Assembly: GCA_964645715.1 (NCBI GenBank)
Contig: CAZYAO010000003.1
Location: forward strand, 81,655 to 145,654
Source: JAUMBM01 sp964645715
GTDB lineage: Bacteria; Bacteroidota; Bacteroidia; Chitinophagales; Saprospiraceae
Length of the DNA stretch: 64,000 nucleotides
Direction of reading: 5' to 3'
Position 1 is the stretch's first letter; each line of letters starts with the position of its first letter. Shown piece by piece: positions 18,301-26,773 of this stretch. The notes beneath the pieces were generated by a model. That model searched no databases. It was given only the letters and a program-made list of their open reading frames with translations, and was not told where the DNA came from. Position numbers and translations under genes: made by a program.

Positions 18301-20521
18301 AACCCAGCTCACAGAAACGATATGTCAGGGAGACTCTTTCGTAATGGGAGGGACATCCTACAGTAGTAGTGGTACCTACACGGCCAATCTTGCTTCGTTG
18401 GTAACGGGTTGCGATTCAACTGTCACCCTGAACCTTACCGTCATCCCCACGGTTGTGCGACCTTTGTCGGTATCTATCTGCGCAGGGGAAACCTATCAGG
18501 TCGGCAACCAGACATTCAGTACCAGTGGCAATTACTCGGTTACCCTGTCCTCGGTCGTGACAGGTTGTGACTCGATCGTACAGCTCGCGCTCAACGTCAT
18601 ACAGCCATTGCGAAGGCAGTTGGTGGAGTCTGTTTGTCTTGGCGACAGCTATCAGGTAGGAAGTAGTATCTACAGCGTAAGCGGTACGTACAGAGATACC
18701 CTGACGGCCATAAGTACAGGTTGTGATTCAATCGTAACGCTCAACCTGACAGTCACTCAGCCACTCGTGACCAATTTGTCTGTAACCATCTGCGAAGGCG
18801 ATAGTTATCAGGTAGGTAACAGCGTCTACACAACAGCGGGTAATTATACCAATATGTTCACGGCACTGTCTACAGGCTGCGACTCGGTGGTAAACCTAAC
18901 GCTGAGTATTACCCCGACAGTAAGACGAACCATCAATACTTCCATTTGTAATGGAGCCAGTTATCAGGTAGGGAACAGTGTGTACACACAAGCCGGAACC
19001 TATACCAATCTGTTGGTTTCGCAGGTTACGGGTTGTGATTCGGTTGTGACGCTTAATCTGACAATCAACCCCGTTTATCAGGTTACGCTTACAGAAGCCA
19101 TTTGCAACGATGCCAGCTATACGGTAGGTAATCAGAGTTTCAACCAGAATGGCACCTTTGTTGTCAACCTGAGTTCTGTCAATGGCTGCGACAGTATCGT
19201 CACGTTAAACTTGACAGTCTACCCCTGCGACCTGTCTGCAATCTCTGGCAGTCAGTCGGCCAGTTGTGCAGGATACGATGACGGTAGCATACAATTCCGC
19301 ATGACGGTAGGTACACCGCCTTATTCCTATACCTGGCAGCAATTGTCGGGAACGGCTACCGGCAGTGGTAACTTGGCCGCTAACAATCAGGATGCCAATA
19401 TTTCAAATCTGGTTGCGGGTACGTACAGGATAACCGTGACGGATGCCTACAACATCACCGAAATCATTACTGTCACAGTGACAGAACCTTCAGGAATGGT
19501 CGTACAGCTAACTGCATCCGATTTTGGCGGAGGCTATCAGGTGAGCTGTCCGGGTGCCAGCGATGGCTTCCTTGAAGCGGCGGTTACCGGAGGTACGGCG
19601 CCCTACAGCTATGCCTGGAGCAACGGAACAACAGGTGTTCGGGCATCTAATCTGCCTGTAGGAATCTACAATCTGACCGTCACGGACTCCAGAGGCTGTA
19701 ACGTACTACGTTCCTCCTCGCTCATTTCGTCACCCGCCATCAACGCAGTCATCGAAACCAACGATCCTGCCTGCTTTGGCGATGCTACAGGTTCCATAGA
19801 GATTGTAAATGTCACGGGCGGTACAGCCCCTTACCGATACAGACTGAATGCAGGCGCTGAGACGACCAATGAACTGTTTGGTAACCTGCCTATCGGACAA
19901 TTCCAGGTAACCGTGGTTGATGCCAACGGCTGCAGCCAGTCACAGTTAGTAAGTATCGATACACCACAGGAACTGACAGTAGAACTGGGTGATGATGTAC
20001 GCATGAATCTGGGCGATACTGTTCAGCTGCTGGCGACCACCAGTTATCCCGTAGCGAGCTACCAGTGGTCGGGCGGAGAGCTTGTAGAATGTCCTGATCT
20101 GTCGCCCAACTTCAACTGCGCTAATCCGGTGGTAGCACCCGTAGAGTCGGTCGTATACCGACTGACCGTCACAGACGCCAAAGGATGCCGTGCGACTGAC
20201 CGGGTGGCAGTCATCGTGGCCAAGCCAAGGGATGTGTATATCCCCAATGCTTTCTCTCCCAACGAAGATGGCTATAACGAACGCTTACAGATTTACGTAG
20301 ATAAAAATGTGCGCATAGTCAAGTCGTTCCGTGTGTTTAACCGATGGGGTGAGACGATGTTCGAACTCTACGACTTCGATCCGAGCGACCCGGCCAATGG
20401 CTGGGATGGTATGCACAGAGGTGAACTGATGAATGCCGGTGTTTATGTATACTTTGCAGAGATAGAGTTTATCGACGGAAAGGTGCTCATCTACAAGGGA
20501 GATGTGACGCTGATGCGATAG
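15314..20521 (+). CDS. Giant secreted repeat protein with SprB-like repeats and type IX (type B) sorting domain
   Basis: 1735 residues. The signal peptide is about 1-20 (ending NAQA). An N-terminal Cys-rich beta domain (about 22-170) is followed by an Ig-like module. About 20 tandem repeats of 55-62 residues occupy about 260-1300, each with ICxGxxYxVG near the start and GCDSIVxLxLTV at the end, hence two cysteines per unit. Three SprB-like repeats (about 1305-1530; GTAPYSYAWSNG, PVGIYNLTVTDSRGC) and an Ig-like linker follow. The last about 90 residues are the CHU_C/gliding-motility domain (YIPNAFSPNEDGYNE, FNRWGE, GWDG, GVYVYFAEI), the secretion signal for the type IX system. It is predicted to be exported and surface-attached for adhesion or motility. 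The repeat unit recurs three times in the protein at 1-2960. ATG codons at 15314 and 15317 are both possible. Confidence 0.95.
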   Translation: MMRFLLVLALLVTIVPFSNAQAPPPACPGGNTITLASTCADACVICGDINGLTGINSLPDLGQAPPGFCAGQLHNTQWVGFVAGSANITLEIAVYDCEQGGSSQNGLQIGIYGTTDCESFELVSNCDDHVPNNETEIFTAGPLTIGGIYFLVIDGAWGDVCSFDITVLSGNTNPPNVANISPQIVLSDNTVCPGQTVTANVQPPIFGAGVYSWTVNGEPIAYDQQSDLEITIAGPVQICVTPSNPCSQGVQNCTTINVAELPTISESVTLCDGQIYQWPRDNEVYSEAGVYLYEETTAEGCTQRYQLTVNVNQSTTGFVEGEICEGEIFWVGGVGNVPVTDNGYSEVVLEGANARGCDSIVSVQLTVHPTYYIAEEVLLCQGEVYQVTDGIRTFNLTTTGVYDFQLQTENGCDSFVQIYLQVFPVPTQPTFISPIICPGDAYDIGDQTFSTPGTYSVLVQTPAGCDSLVIATITINQPVTNLQATICQGESYQVGNRQFTQTGNYTVILPSYVGCDSTVNLNLTVQSNPQTTQQVVLCDGETFSYVYQGNTITYTQVDRDTFHFVSSAGCDSTHVLNVLVNARQFTTLNEIICFGDTYALGSNSYGSSGTYTATFMGSNGCDSIVTLNLVVRDEIVTNLAPSICEGESYAVGSNSLTQSGAYSFVLTAASGCDSTVNVNLTVIPPLRVTLPQSICAGDSLLFSGNYYLTSGTFRDTTTSAVTGCDSITTLVLTVIQPLVTNITTEICSGQSYTVGSQSFDTTGTYTVLLTALSTNCDSIVNLNLTVSDIIVGTGSATICAGETYSVVDSSFTRTGIYDVPFVTAEGCDSIFRLSLTIIEPLRTSLTELICQEDSYTVGNSVYNQTGVYVDTLLAISTGCDSIVTLQLTVAPTPRRFIDASICVGGQYTVGSNSYSVTGIYIDTLTNFRGCDSIVTLDLTVTDFYETNLDITICADESYSVGNSVYNQTGQYQNIFISQLGCDSIVNLTLLVNPLLTTQLTETICQGDSFVMGGTSYSSSGTYTANLASLVTGCDSTVTLNLTVIPTVVRPLSVSICAGETYQVGNQTFSTSGNYSVTLSSVVTGCDSIVQLALNVIQPLRRQLVESVCLGDSYQVGSSIYSVSGTYRDTLTAISTGCDSIVTLNLTVTQPLVTNLSVTICEGDSYQVGNSVYTTAGNYTNMFTALSTGCDSVVNLTLSITPTVRRTINTSICNGASYQVGNSVYTQAGTYTNLLVSQVTGCDSVVTLNLTINPVYQVTLTEAICNDASYTVGNQSFNQNGTFVVNLSSVNGCDSIVTLNLTVYPCDLSAISGSQSASCAGYDDGSIQFRMTVGTPPYSYTWQQLSGTATGSGNLAANNQDANISNLVAGTYRITVTDAYNITEIITVTVTEPSGMVVQLTASDFGGGYQVSCPGASDGFLEAAVTGGTAPYSYAWSNGTTGVRASNLPVGIYNLTVTDSRGCNVLRSSSLISSPAINAVIETNDPACFGDATGSIEIVNVTGGTAPYRYRLNAGAETTNELFGNLPIGQFQVTVVDANGCSQSQLVSIDTPQELTVELGDDVRMNLGDTVQLLATTSYPVASYQWSGGELVECPDLSPNFNCANPVVAPVESVVYRLTVTDAKGCRATDRVAVIVAKPRDVYIPNAFSPNEDGYNERLQIYVDKNVRIVKSFRVFNRWGETMFELYDFDPSDPANGWDGMHRGELMNAGVYVYFAEIEFIDGKVLIYKGDVTLMR

Positions 20522-20533
20522 TCAATACTGCAT

Positions 20534-20565
20534 GCACTGTTGGTGGCAAAAGCCGCCAACAGTGC
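20534..20565 (+). terminator. Stem-loop after the giant adhesin gene
   Basis: A 14-bp stem (20534-20547 with 20552-20565, loop AAAA) starts 13 nt after the stop and is followed by a run of A. The only non-Watson-Crick pair (T20544/G20555) is a G.U pair in plus-strand RNA. The centre GGTGGC-AAAA-GCCGCC belongs to the recurrent core described in the findings. Confidence 0.75.
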
Positions 20566-20568
20566 AAA

Positions 20569-20625
20569 AAAAAAGGGTTGGTTTTTTGATTATTCCAGGA
20601 ATAACCAAAAAACCAACCCTTTTTT
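20569..20625 (-). terminator. 28-bp stem-loop after typA
   Basis: A 57-nt near-perfect palindrome centred on 20597: 28 pairs with a single mismatch, A20589/C20605, which is a G.U pair in minus-strand RNA. It begins 16 nt after the typA stop. The base of the stem is A6/T6, giving a U-tract in both directions. Confidence 0.8.
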
Positions 20626-20640
20626 AATCAAAAGTGCAGC

Positions 20641-22213
20641 TTAGAAGTTGATCTTTTCGCCACGCTTACGCTCCGCTTCGCGCAGCAAAATTTTCCGAAG
20701 GCGCAGATTGGCAGGCGTGACCTCCACGTATTCATCTGCCTGAATGTATTCCAGCGCTTCCTCCAGGCTAAATCGCTTAGGCGGAATAAGCTTCAGCTTA
20801 TCATCACTGCCCGAAGCACGCATATTGGTAAGCTTTTTAGTCCTCGTCAGGTTAATCACCAGATCTCCCGGGCGGCTGTGTTCGCCCACTACCTGTCCCT
20901 CGTATACATCTTCACCGTGACCAATGAAAAAGCGGCCACGCTCCTGCAGGTTGTTGATCGCGTAAGGAATCGATTTGCCCGCCTCCATAACAATGAGCGA
21001 ACCATTCATCCGACCCGGAATCTCACCCTTGTAGGGCTGGAACTCCTTGAAACGGTGTGTCATAATGGCTTCGCCTGCAGTAGCAGTGAGCATATTGCTT
21101 CGAAGACCAATGATGCCCCGGCTGGGAATTTCAAACTCCAGTACAATGCGGTCACCCTTGGGCGTCATGCTGAGCATACTGCCTTTCCGCTGTGTCACCA
21201 TATTGATAGCCGTACCGCTTACAGACTCGGGTAGGTCGATGGTCAGCTCCTCAACAGGCTCGTGCTTTACACCGTCAATGGTTTTGAGGATTACCTGCGG
21301 CTGACCAATCTGCANNNNNNNNNNNNNNNNNNNNNNNNNNNNNNNNNNNNNNNNNNNNNNNNNNNNNNNNNNNNNNNNNNNNNNNNNNNNNNNNNNNNNN
21401 NNNNNNNNNNNNNNTAACAGCACTCACCTCCCTGCGCTCAAAACCTTCATACACGAAAAGATTGCGTACGCGGTGTTTTTCCACTTCACCCGTTTTGCGC
21501 AGCAGACTTACCTGCTGTCCTACGCTGATGCCACCGCGCTGCACGCGGCCAATGCCGATGCGACCGATATAAGGCGAATAATCAATGCTGGTCACCAACA
21601 TCTGGAGGCTGCCCTCCTGCACCTTAGGTGCCGGCACATGCTGCAAAATCGCATCGAGCAGCGGCAATATATTGTCGGAAGGCGTGCGCCAGTCGTCACT
21701 CATCCAGCCATTTTTGGCAGAGCCAAAAAGGGTTGGGAAGTCGAGCTGCTCTTCAGTGGCGCCCAGATTGAACATCAGGTCGAATACGGCCTCCTGCGCC
21801 TCGTCGGGCGTACAGTTGGGCTTATCAACTTTATTGACGACCACAATCGGCCGAAGTCCCAGTTCCAGCGCTTTTTGCAATACAAAACGGGTTTGTGGCA
21901 TTGGGCCCTCGAAGGCGTCGACCAACAAAAGAACGCCATCAGCCATATTGAGCACCCGCTCTACTTCACCACCAAAATCGGCGTGGCCAGGGGTGTCGAT
22001 AATGTTGATTTTATGGTCTTTGTAGGTGATAGAGACATTCTTGGCCAAAATAGTGATGCCGCGCTCGCGCTCCAGGTCGTTGTTGTCGAGAATCAGCTCA
22101 CCAGGCAGTTCATGCTCTTTGAAAAGTCGGCCAGCCAACAGCATTTTGTCGACCAGCGTGGTTTTGCCATGATCGACGTGTGCGATGATGGCAATGTTGC
22201 GAATATTATTCAT
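20641..22213 (-). CDS. typA: Translational GTPase TypA/BipA (interrupted by assembly gap)
   Basis: A ribosome-associated elongation-factor-like GTPase. The N-terminal 266 residues (22213-21415) have AHVDHGKTT (11-19), DTPGHADFGGEVERVL, NKVDKP and the domain II start up to RREVSAV. The C-terminal 224 residues (21314-20641) have FEIPSRGIIGLRSNMLT, GRFFIGHGEDVYEGQ and KKLTNMRASGSDDKL. About 110 residues of domains II-III are missing at the 100-N gap, so the true gap is nearer 330 bp than 100 bp. A TACCTTTG -7 box lies at 22308-22315 on the minus strand. There is no sign that the gene itself is broken. Confidence 0.95.
21315..21414. other. Assembly gap (100 N) inside typA
   Basis: Exactly 100 N. 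Comparison with the roughly 600-residue TypA family implies that about 330 bp is missing, so the length is nominal. Confidence 0.95.
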
Positions 22214-22307
22214 GCAAAAAATTACTGCAGATAGCAGAAAATAGTAAAAAAAACCGGGTCTGTTTCACTCGCCTAATCAATAGGTCGTGGTCACCCGAAT
22301 TCGGGCG

Positions 22308-22315
22308 CAAAGGTA
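22308..22315 (-). promoter_or_regulatory. -7 box TACCTTTG upstream of typA
   Basis: Minus-strand TACCTTTG followed by CGC, about 95 nt before the typA ATG. The same TACCTTTGCGC string occurs before the transketolase gene at 26194-26204. Confidence 0.4.
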
Positions 22316-22446
22316 AGGATATTTTTGGAATGTATTGTGTTAAGTATTATTAACATAGCCGTTGAGCCGGTTGACTCTGGTACAGGCCAAAGCGCGCGTT
22401 GCCGAAGTGTATGTTTTGGGTATTTATCTTAAATTTACAGAAAAAA

Positions 22447-22872
22447 ATGCAGATACCTTTTCACTTAGCCTTTCCCGTGCTGGATCTGCCCGCCACACGG
22501 CAATTTTATGCGGGCTTGCTGGGCTGTAGCGTTGGCCGTACAGCTGAGCGATGGATCGATTTTAATTTTTTTGGGCATCAGATTTCTGCACATCTGGTAG
22601 ACGAAGGCATGCCAACGGGACCCCGCAACCATGTCGATGGCAAACAGGTGCCCGTGCAACACTTCGGCGCAATCCTGTCTATGCCCGATTGGATAGCACT
22701 AGCGGAGCGCCTCAAAGAGGCTGGCATAGAATTCATCATCGAACCTTACATCCGCTTCCAAGGGGAGATCGGCGAACAGGCAACGATGTTTTTTTTCGAT
22801 CCCAGTGGCAATGCACTAGAGTTTAAGGCCTTCGCAGATCCGGAGCAGATATTTGCTGTTGATGAAAAATAA
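22447..22872 (+). CDS. VOC-superfamily (glyoxalase-like) protein
   Basis: A 141-residue cytoplasmic protein with paired beta-alpha-beta-beta-beta modules: FPVLDLPATRQFYAGLLGC at the N-terminus and FFFDPSGNALEFKAF at the C-terminus, the standard ends of a vicinal-oxygen-chelate fold. Metal ligands are plausibly His7 (FHLAF), the histidine in VQHFGA, and the glutamate in ALEFKAF. The substrate cannot be named; related proteins are annotated as glyoxalase/bleomycin-resistance/dioxygenase. The frame is open from a TTG at 22399, but the ATG at 22447 begins the conserved domain. It is divergent from typA and convergent with the cystathionine-synthase gene. Confidence 0.88.
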   Translation: MQIPFHLAFPVLDLPATRQFYAGLLGCSVGRTAERWIDFNFFGHQISAHLVDEGMPTGPRNHVDGKQVPVQHFGAILSMPDWIALAERLKEAGIEFIIEPYIRFQGEIGEQATMFFFDPSGNALEFKAFADPEQIFAVDEK

Positions 22873-22880
22873 ATTACAAA

Positions 22881-22996
22881 AAAACCATGTGTTTTTTGCA
22901 AAAAACACATGGTTTTACGAGCAAATTACGCCTTGATTTTTCGAAGAAAAATCAAAAATAGCTTATGCCTTTTGGGCGGCCTCGGCCGCCCAAAAG
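22881..22996. terminator. Three stem-loops between VOC gene and metB-like gene
   Basis: First, a perfect 36-bp palindrome at 22881-22916, 9 nt after the VOC stop. Second, a 10-bp stem, 22933-22942 with 22946-22955, loop GAA, whose core GATTTTTCGAAGAAAAATC recurs in the hemH hairpin at 56460. Third, a 12-bp perfect stem, 22969-22980 with 22985-22996 and loop CTCG, centre GGCGGC/GCCGCC, 7 nt after the metB-like stop on the minus strand. The first serves the plus-strand gene and the third the minus-strand gene. Confidence 0.75.
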
Positions 22997-23002
22997 CAGC
23001 AC

Positions 23003-24148
23003 TTACACATTGGTCAGCGCTTGGTCAAGGTCGCTGATCAGATCATCTACGTCTTCAATCCCCACGCTCAGGCGAATCAGGGAGTCTGTGAGCCCCACTT
23101 TAAGGCGGGATTCGCGGGGGATGGAAGCATGTGTCATACTGGCCGGGTGGCCGATAAGACTTTCAACTCCCCCCAGGCTTTCGGCGAGTGTAAACAGTGA
23201 GGTACCGCTCAGCACCTTGACAGCTGCTTCGTAGCGATCATTTTGCAAATCAAAAGAAAGCATAGCGCCCGGGTAGCGCATCTGCCTGGCTGCCAGCTCA
23301 TACTGCGGGTGATCCTTGAGCCCGGGGTAGTATACTTTGCCCACCTTGGGGTGGTTATTGAGAAAGCGGGCTATTTTGCGGGCATTCTTGCACGCCTGCC
23401 GGACCCTGATATGCAGCGTCTTGATGCCCCTCAGGGTCAGAAAACAATCCTGCGGTCCCGGTACAGCACCCACGGCATTCTGAATGAAGTGCAGCCGCTC
23501 TGCCAGATCTTCTGTTTTGACCACCACAGCACCCAGAATGAGATCTGAATGACCGCCGAGGTACTTGGTGGCAGAGTGCACGACAATATCAGCTCCCAGA
23601 TCCAGCGGATTTTGCAGGTAGGGGCTGGCAAATGTATTATCTACACACACAAGAATCTTCTTATCCTGCGCAAGTGCAGCCACGGCAGCGATATCTACCA
23701 GCTGCAGCATAGGATTGGTTGGGGTCTCTATCCAGATAAGGCGCGTTTTTTTATTGATTTTCTTGGCAACTTTTTCCGGTTCCCGCATATCAACAAAGTG
23801 AGCATTGATCCCATAGCGCTCGTGTACGCGAACGAACTGGCGATAAGAACCGCCGTACAAGTCATTTGACGCGATGACCTCATCGCCGGGATCCAGCAGG
23901 CGCACCACAGCATCCATAGCGGCCAGGCCACTGCTGAAGCAGATCGCATCAAAACCGTTTTCCAGCGCCGCCAGGTTGCGCTCCAGTGCAGAACGGGTCG
24001 GATTTTGTGTGCGCGCATATTCAAATCCCTTGTGCTGTCCCGGAGCCTCCTGCGCATAGGTCGACGTCTGATAGATGGGTGTCATCACTGCTCCGGTAGC
24101 AGGATCCGGCTCCAGTCCGGCATGAATACACTTGGTTCCAAATTCCAT
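23003..24148 (-). CDS. Cystathionine gamma-synthase/beta-lyase family PLP enzyme
   Basis: A 381-residue Cys/Met-metabolism PLP enzyme. The Schiff-base lysine is Lys195 in HSATKYLGGHSD, and other family motifs are YARTQNPTRSALE, FSSGLAAMDAV, SNDLYGGSYR and ETPTNP. The family makes or cleaves cystathionine in the methionine/cysteine transsulfuration routes. Sequence alone does not separate synthase from gamma-lyase, though the SESLGGVESLIGHPASMTH-like end (LAESLGGVESLIGHPASMTH) is common to both. It is the third gene of a minus-strand run: transketolase N subunit, transketolase C subunit, then this gene 47 nt later, probably one operon. It ends at a GGCGGC-centred hairpin. Confidence 0.93.
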   Translation of the reverse strand: MEFGTKCIHAGLEPDPATGAVMTPIYQTSTYAQEAPGQHKGFEYARTQNPTRSALERNLAALENGFDAICFSSGLAAMDAVVRLLDPGDEVIASNDLYGGSYRQFVRVHERYGINAHFVDMREPEKVAKKINKKTRLIWIETPTNPMLQLVDIAAVAALAQDKKILVCVDNTFASPYLQNPLDLGADIVVHSATKYLGGHSDLILGAVVVKTEDLAERLHFIQNAVGAVPGPQDCFLTLRGIKTLHIRVRQACKNARKIARFLNNHPKVGKVYYPGLKDHPQYELAARQMRYPGAMLSFDLQNDRYEAAVKVLSGTSLFTLAESLGGVESLIGHPASMTHASIPRESRLKVGLTDSLIRLSVGIEDVDDLISDLDQALTNV

Positions 24149-24195
24149 GGTTGATTTGGTTGGTATGGCTAATTGTTTGATAAATATAAAATCAG

Positions 24196-25146
24196 CTAGC
24201 GTGACAGCACCTTGTTGACGGCAGCAACGATATGCTGACTGCTGAGGCCGTACTTGTCCATCAACTGGTCGGGGGTACCACTTTCACCGAAAGAATCATT
24301 GACAGCAACGTATTCCTGCGGCGCCGGCTGGCGGGTGCTGAGGACCTGCGCTACGGCGTCGCCCAGACCACCATAGCGATTGTGTTCCTCGCAGGTGACC
24401 ACCCGGCCTGTTTTACGTACACTCCGTACAATGGCCTCTTCGTCCAACGGCTTGATAGTGTGTATGTTAACAACTTCAGCGCTGATGCCCGCAGCAGCCA
24501 GCGCACGGGCAGCCTCAAGAGCATTCCACACCAGATGGCCGGTAGCAATGATGGTTACATCGGTTCCCTCAGCCAGCAGCAGTGCTTTGCCTATTTCGAA
24601 AGGCAGGTGCTCCGTAAACATCGGCCAGGAGGGCCTGCCGAAGCGAAGGTACACAGGCCCGTGATAATCAGCAATGGCCATGGTAGCCGCTTTGGTCTGG
24701 TGAAAATCACAGGGATTGATCACCGTCATGCCCGGCAGCATGCGCATCAGGCCAATATCCTCGAGGATTTGATGCGTTGCCCCGTCTTCACCCAGCGTAA
24801 GCCCCGCATGGCTGGCACATATTTTGACATTCTTTTCAGAATAGGCAATGGACTGGCGGATTTGGTCGTAGACCCTGCCCGTAGAAAAATTGGCAAAAGT
24901 GGTGGTAAATGGTATTTTACCGGCCGTGGCCAAGCCTGCCGCAATGCCCATCATATTGGCCTCAGCAATACCGCACTGGAAGAAGCGCTCCGGATAGTCG
25001 CGCATAAAATTTTCAATCTTCAGCGAACCGGCAAGGTCGGCTGTGAGTACCACAACAGCCTCGTTGGCCGCAGCCAGGGCATCAATACCGGCGCCAAAAC
25101 CATCACGGGTTGCCTTTTTGCCTGTACTTTGGAGTTGATCCAGCAT
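24196..25146 (-). CDS. Transketolase, C-terminal subunit
   Basis: A 316-residue protein corresponding to the pyrimidine-binding and C-terminal domains of transketolase: DLAGSLKIENFMRDYPERFFQCGIAE contains the catalytic glutamate in the GIAEANM motif, followed by TTFANFSTGRVYDQIR and a C-terminal Rossmann-like domain (VEVVNIHTIKPLD-type; TCEEHNRYGGLGDAV). With the N-terminal subunit encoded just upstream it forms the thiamine-diphosphate enzyme that moves two-carbon units in the pentose phosphate pathway. The frame extends to 25212, but the ATG at 25146 gives the family start MLDQLQSTGKK. Confidence 0.93.
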   Translation of the reverse strand: MLDQLQSTGKKATRDGFGAGIDALAAANEAVVVLTADLAGSLKIENFMRDYPERFFQCGIAEANMMGIAAGLATAGKIPFTTTFANFSTGRVYDQIRQSIAYSEKNVKICASHAGLTLGEDGATHQILEDIGLMRMLPGMTVINPCDFHQTKAATMAIADYHGPVYLRFGRPSWPMFTEHLPFEIGKALLLAEGTDVTIIATGHLVWNALEAARALAAAGISAEVVNIHTIKPLDEEAIVRSVRKTGRVVTCEEHNRYGGLGDAVAQVLSTRQPAPQEYVAVNDSFGESGTPDQLMDKYGLSSQHIVAAVNKVLSR

Positions 25147-25316
25147 AATCAGATGTAAGCTTGTGGTAACAGAGCCCGGGAGCCCGACTACCGGAATATT
25201 GCAATGAAACACCCACTCATCAGCCGGCGCGCAAGCCGGCAGTAGTTGGCTTAGGGATTAACATCCGGCATAATTACCGGATACAGAACTGTCGCCCGCA
25301 CAGCCGCAGGCGAAAT

Positions 25317-26159
25317 CTAAAAATCGCCCAGCGTTTCTGCGAGCTGCGCAAGCGCAACTTCTGTCTGCTGCGCACTGGGGGGCTTCCCGTGCCATTGGTA
25401 GTTGCCTTCCATGAAGTCAACACCCTTACCCATGGCCGTTTTCATCTCTATGAAAACAGGCTTGCCGGCACCGCAGTGCTGCGCCGCCTGCCGGAGGGTG
25501 TCTACTACCTGCTGCAGGTCGTTGCCATCCATGTGTAGGGTATGCCAGCCAAAAGTATGGAACTTGTGGGCAACGTGGCCGAGACGTATGACGTCCTCGG
25601 TGGTGCCGTCAATCTGTGCATTGTTGCGGTCGCAAATGACGATGAGATTATCGACCCCGTGGTGGGCAGCAAACAGCGCTGCTTCCCATACCTGCCCCTC
25701 CTGCAGTTCCCCGTCACCTACCAGACAATAGACCAGCCGCTGGTCGCGATCCAGTTTTTTACCCAAAGCGGCACCAATGGCCACCGACATACCCTGCCCC
25801 AGCGAGCCGGAGGCGACGCGGATACCCGGAAGCTTCTCATGCGTAGCCGGGTGACCCTGCAGGCGGGAATTGAGCTGGCGGAAAGTAGCCAGCTCTTCCA
25901 CCGGAAAGTAGCCCGCGCGGGCAAGTACACTGTACCAGACCGGCGAAATATGCCCATTGGAGAGGAAAAAGAGATCTTCTCCGGCGCCCTGCATGGAAAA
26001 AGCAGGATTGTGGTGGAGAATTTCGAAGTAGAGCGCAACCATCAGATCAGCGCAGCCCAGCGATCCGCCTGGGTGCCCCGATTGGCAGCGGAAAGTCTGG
26101 CGGATAATATCCCGCCGAACCTGGCTGGCAATATCCTTTAGTTTCTGAATGTCAGCCAT
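25317..26159 (-). CDS. Transketolase, N-terminal subunit
   Basis: A 280-residue thiamine-diphosphate-binding half of a split transketolase. CQSGHPGGSLGCADLMVAL (near 24), SLGQGMSVAIGAALG and the TPP/Mg motif GDGELQEGQVWEAA...NNAQIDG are present. The length of about 280 is normal for split subunits in Bacteroidota, which lack the single 660-residue form. The C subunit follows after a 170-nt spacer with small inverted repeats (GCCGGC/GCCGGC at about 25212-25230; ATCCGG/CCGGAT at about 25263-25283). A promoter with -7 box TACCTTTG is at 26197-26204. Confidence 0.94.
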   Translation of the reverse strand: MADIQKLKDIASQVRRDIIRQTFRCQSGHPGGSLGCADLMVALYFEILHHNPAFSMQGAGEDLFFLSNGHISPVWYSVLARAGYFPVEELATFRQLNSRLQGHPATHEKLPGIRVASGSLGQGMSVAIGAALGKKLDRDQRLVYCLVGDGELQEGQVWEAALFAAHHGVDNLIVICDRNNAQIDGTTEDVIRLGHVAHKFHTFGWHTLHMDGNDLQQVVDTLRQAAQHCGAGKPVFIEMKTAMGKGVDFMEGNYQWHGKPPSAQQTEVALAQLAETLGDF

Positions 26160-26196
26160 TGGTAGAATGGAGTCAGTCTTGCGTTAAACAATGGCG

Positions 26197-26224
26197 CAAA
26201 GGTAGGTAAAAAAGGAAAAACAAA
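26197..26224 (-). promoter_or_regulatory. Promoter of the split-transketolase operon
   Basis: Minus-strand TACCTTTG (26197-26204) with a TTTG at 26221-26224, a 16-nt spacer. It overlaps the U-tract side of the HU terminator hairpin. Confidence 0.45.
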
Positions 26225-26259
26225 AAGGCAATCCTCGAGATTTGGATCGCCTTTTGTTT
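26218..26259 (-). terminator. Stem-loop after the HU gene
   Basis: An imperfect stem of about 15 pairs (26218-26234 with 26244-26259), T-rich on the minus strand afterwards. Its mismatch A26230/C26248 is a G.U pair in minus-strand RNA. Confidence 0.65.
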
Positions 26260-26294
26260 CTTATTAAGATGAGGACGCAGAGAAGGGTTTTTTC

Positions 26295-26567
26295 CTAGTT
26301 TACTGCATCAGCCAATTTCTTACCGACTTTGAACTTAACCTGATTTTTGGCTTCGATTGTTATCGTCTCACCCGTTTGCGGGTTGCGACCCGTGCGCGCA
26401 TCGCGCTTGGATACAGAAAAAGTACCAAAACCAACGAGCGTAACGGAATCGTCGTTTTTGAGGGCTTCTGTGATGCTGGCGATCACGGCATTAAGCGCTT
26501 CTTCCGATTGAGCCTTGGTCAAACCTGCGTGTTCTGCGATTTTCTGGACTAAATCTCCCTTGTTCAT
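26295..26567 (-). CDS. HU-family DNA-binding protein
   Basis: A 90-residue nucleoid protein: MNKGDLVQKIAEHAGLTKAQ, then VGFGTFSVSKRDARTGRNP and the DNA-arm signature TGRNPQTGE, ending in KFKVGKKLADAVN. It forms dimers that bend DNA. The frame stays open to 26726, but the ATG at 26567 is the family start and the promoter lies between: minus-strand TTG (26628-26630), 19-nt spacer, TAACTTTG (26601-26608). It is monocistronic with its own hairpin. Confidence 0.97.
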   Translation of the reverse strand: MNKGDLVQKIAEHAGLTKAQSEEALNAVIASITEALKNDDSVTLVGFGTFSVSKRDARTGRNPQTGETITIEAKNQVKFKVGKKLADAVN

Positions 26568-26600
26568 CTCATTGATTTTTAAATGAAACAATATAGTCGG

Positions 26601-26630
26601 CAAAGTTACGGTTAGGGTTTGATTTTGCAA
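26601..26630 (-). promoter_or_regulatory. HU promoter, TTG-N19-TAACTTTG
   Basis: The best complete Bacteroidota-type promoter in the window: -33 TTG at 26628-26630, spacer of 19 nt, -7 box TAACTTTG at 26601-26608, expected start of transcription near 26594, about 27 nt before the ATG. Confidence 0.65.
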
Positions 26631-26773
26631 GTCGGACGTCATTTTTTTTTCAAAAAACAACCATATTTGCAGTTTAACCAAGGAATTAGCGCTGTGGAGC
26701 AGCTCAGGTGAAGCTTGGCTGTACACAATCTCATGCTCCTCCGCTGCGTTATCAAGCTAAAGAATCTGTGTCT

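Noticed and set aside
22881..22996. Terminal inverted repeats of an insertion sequence
   Set aside because: Three separate hairpins with different arms, no transposase and no target duplication.
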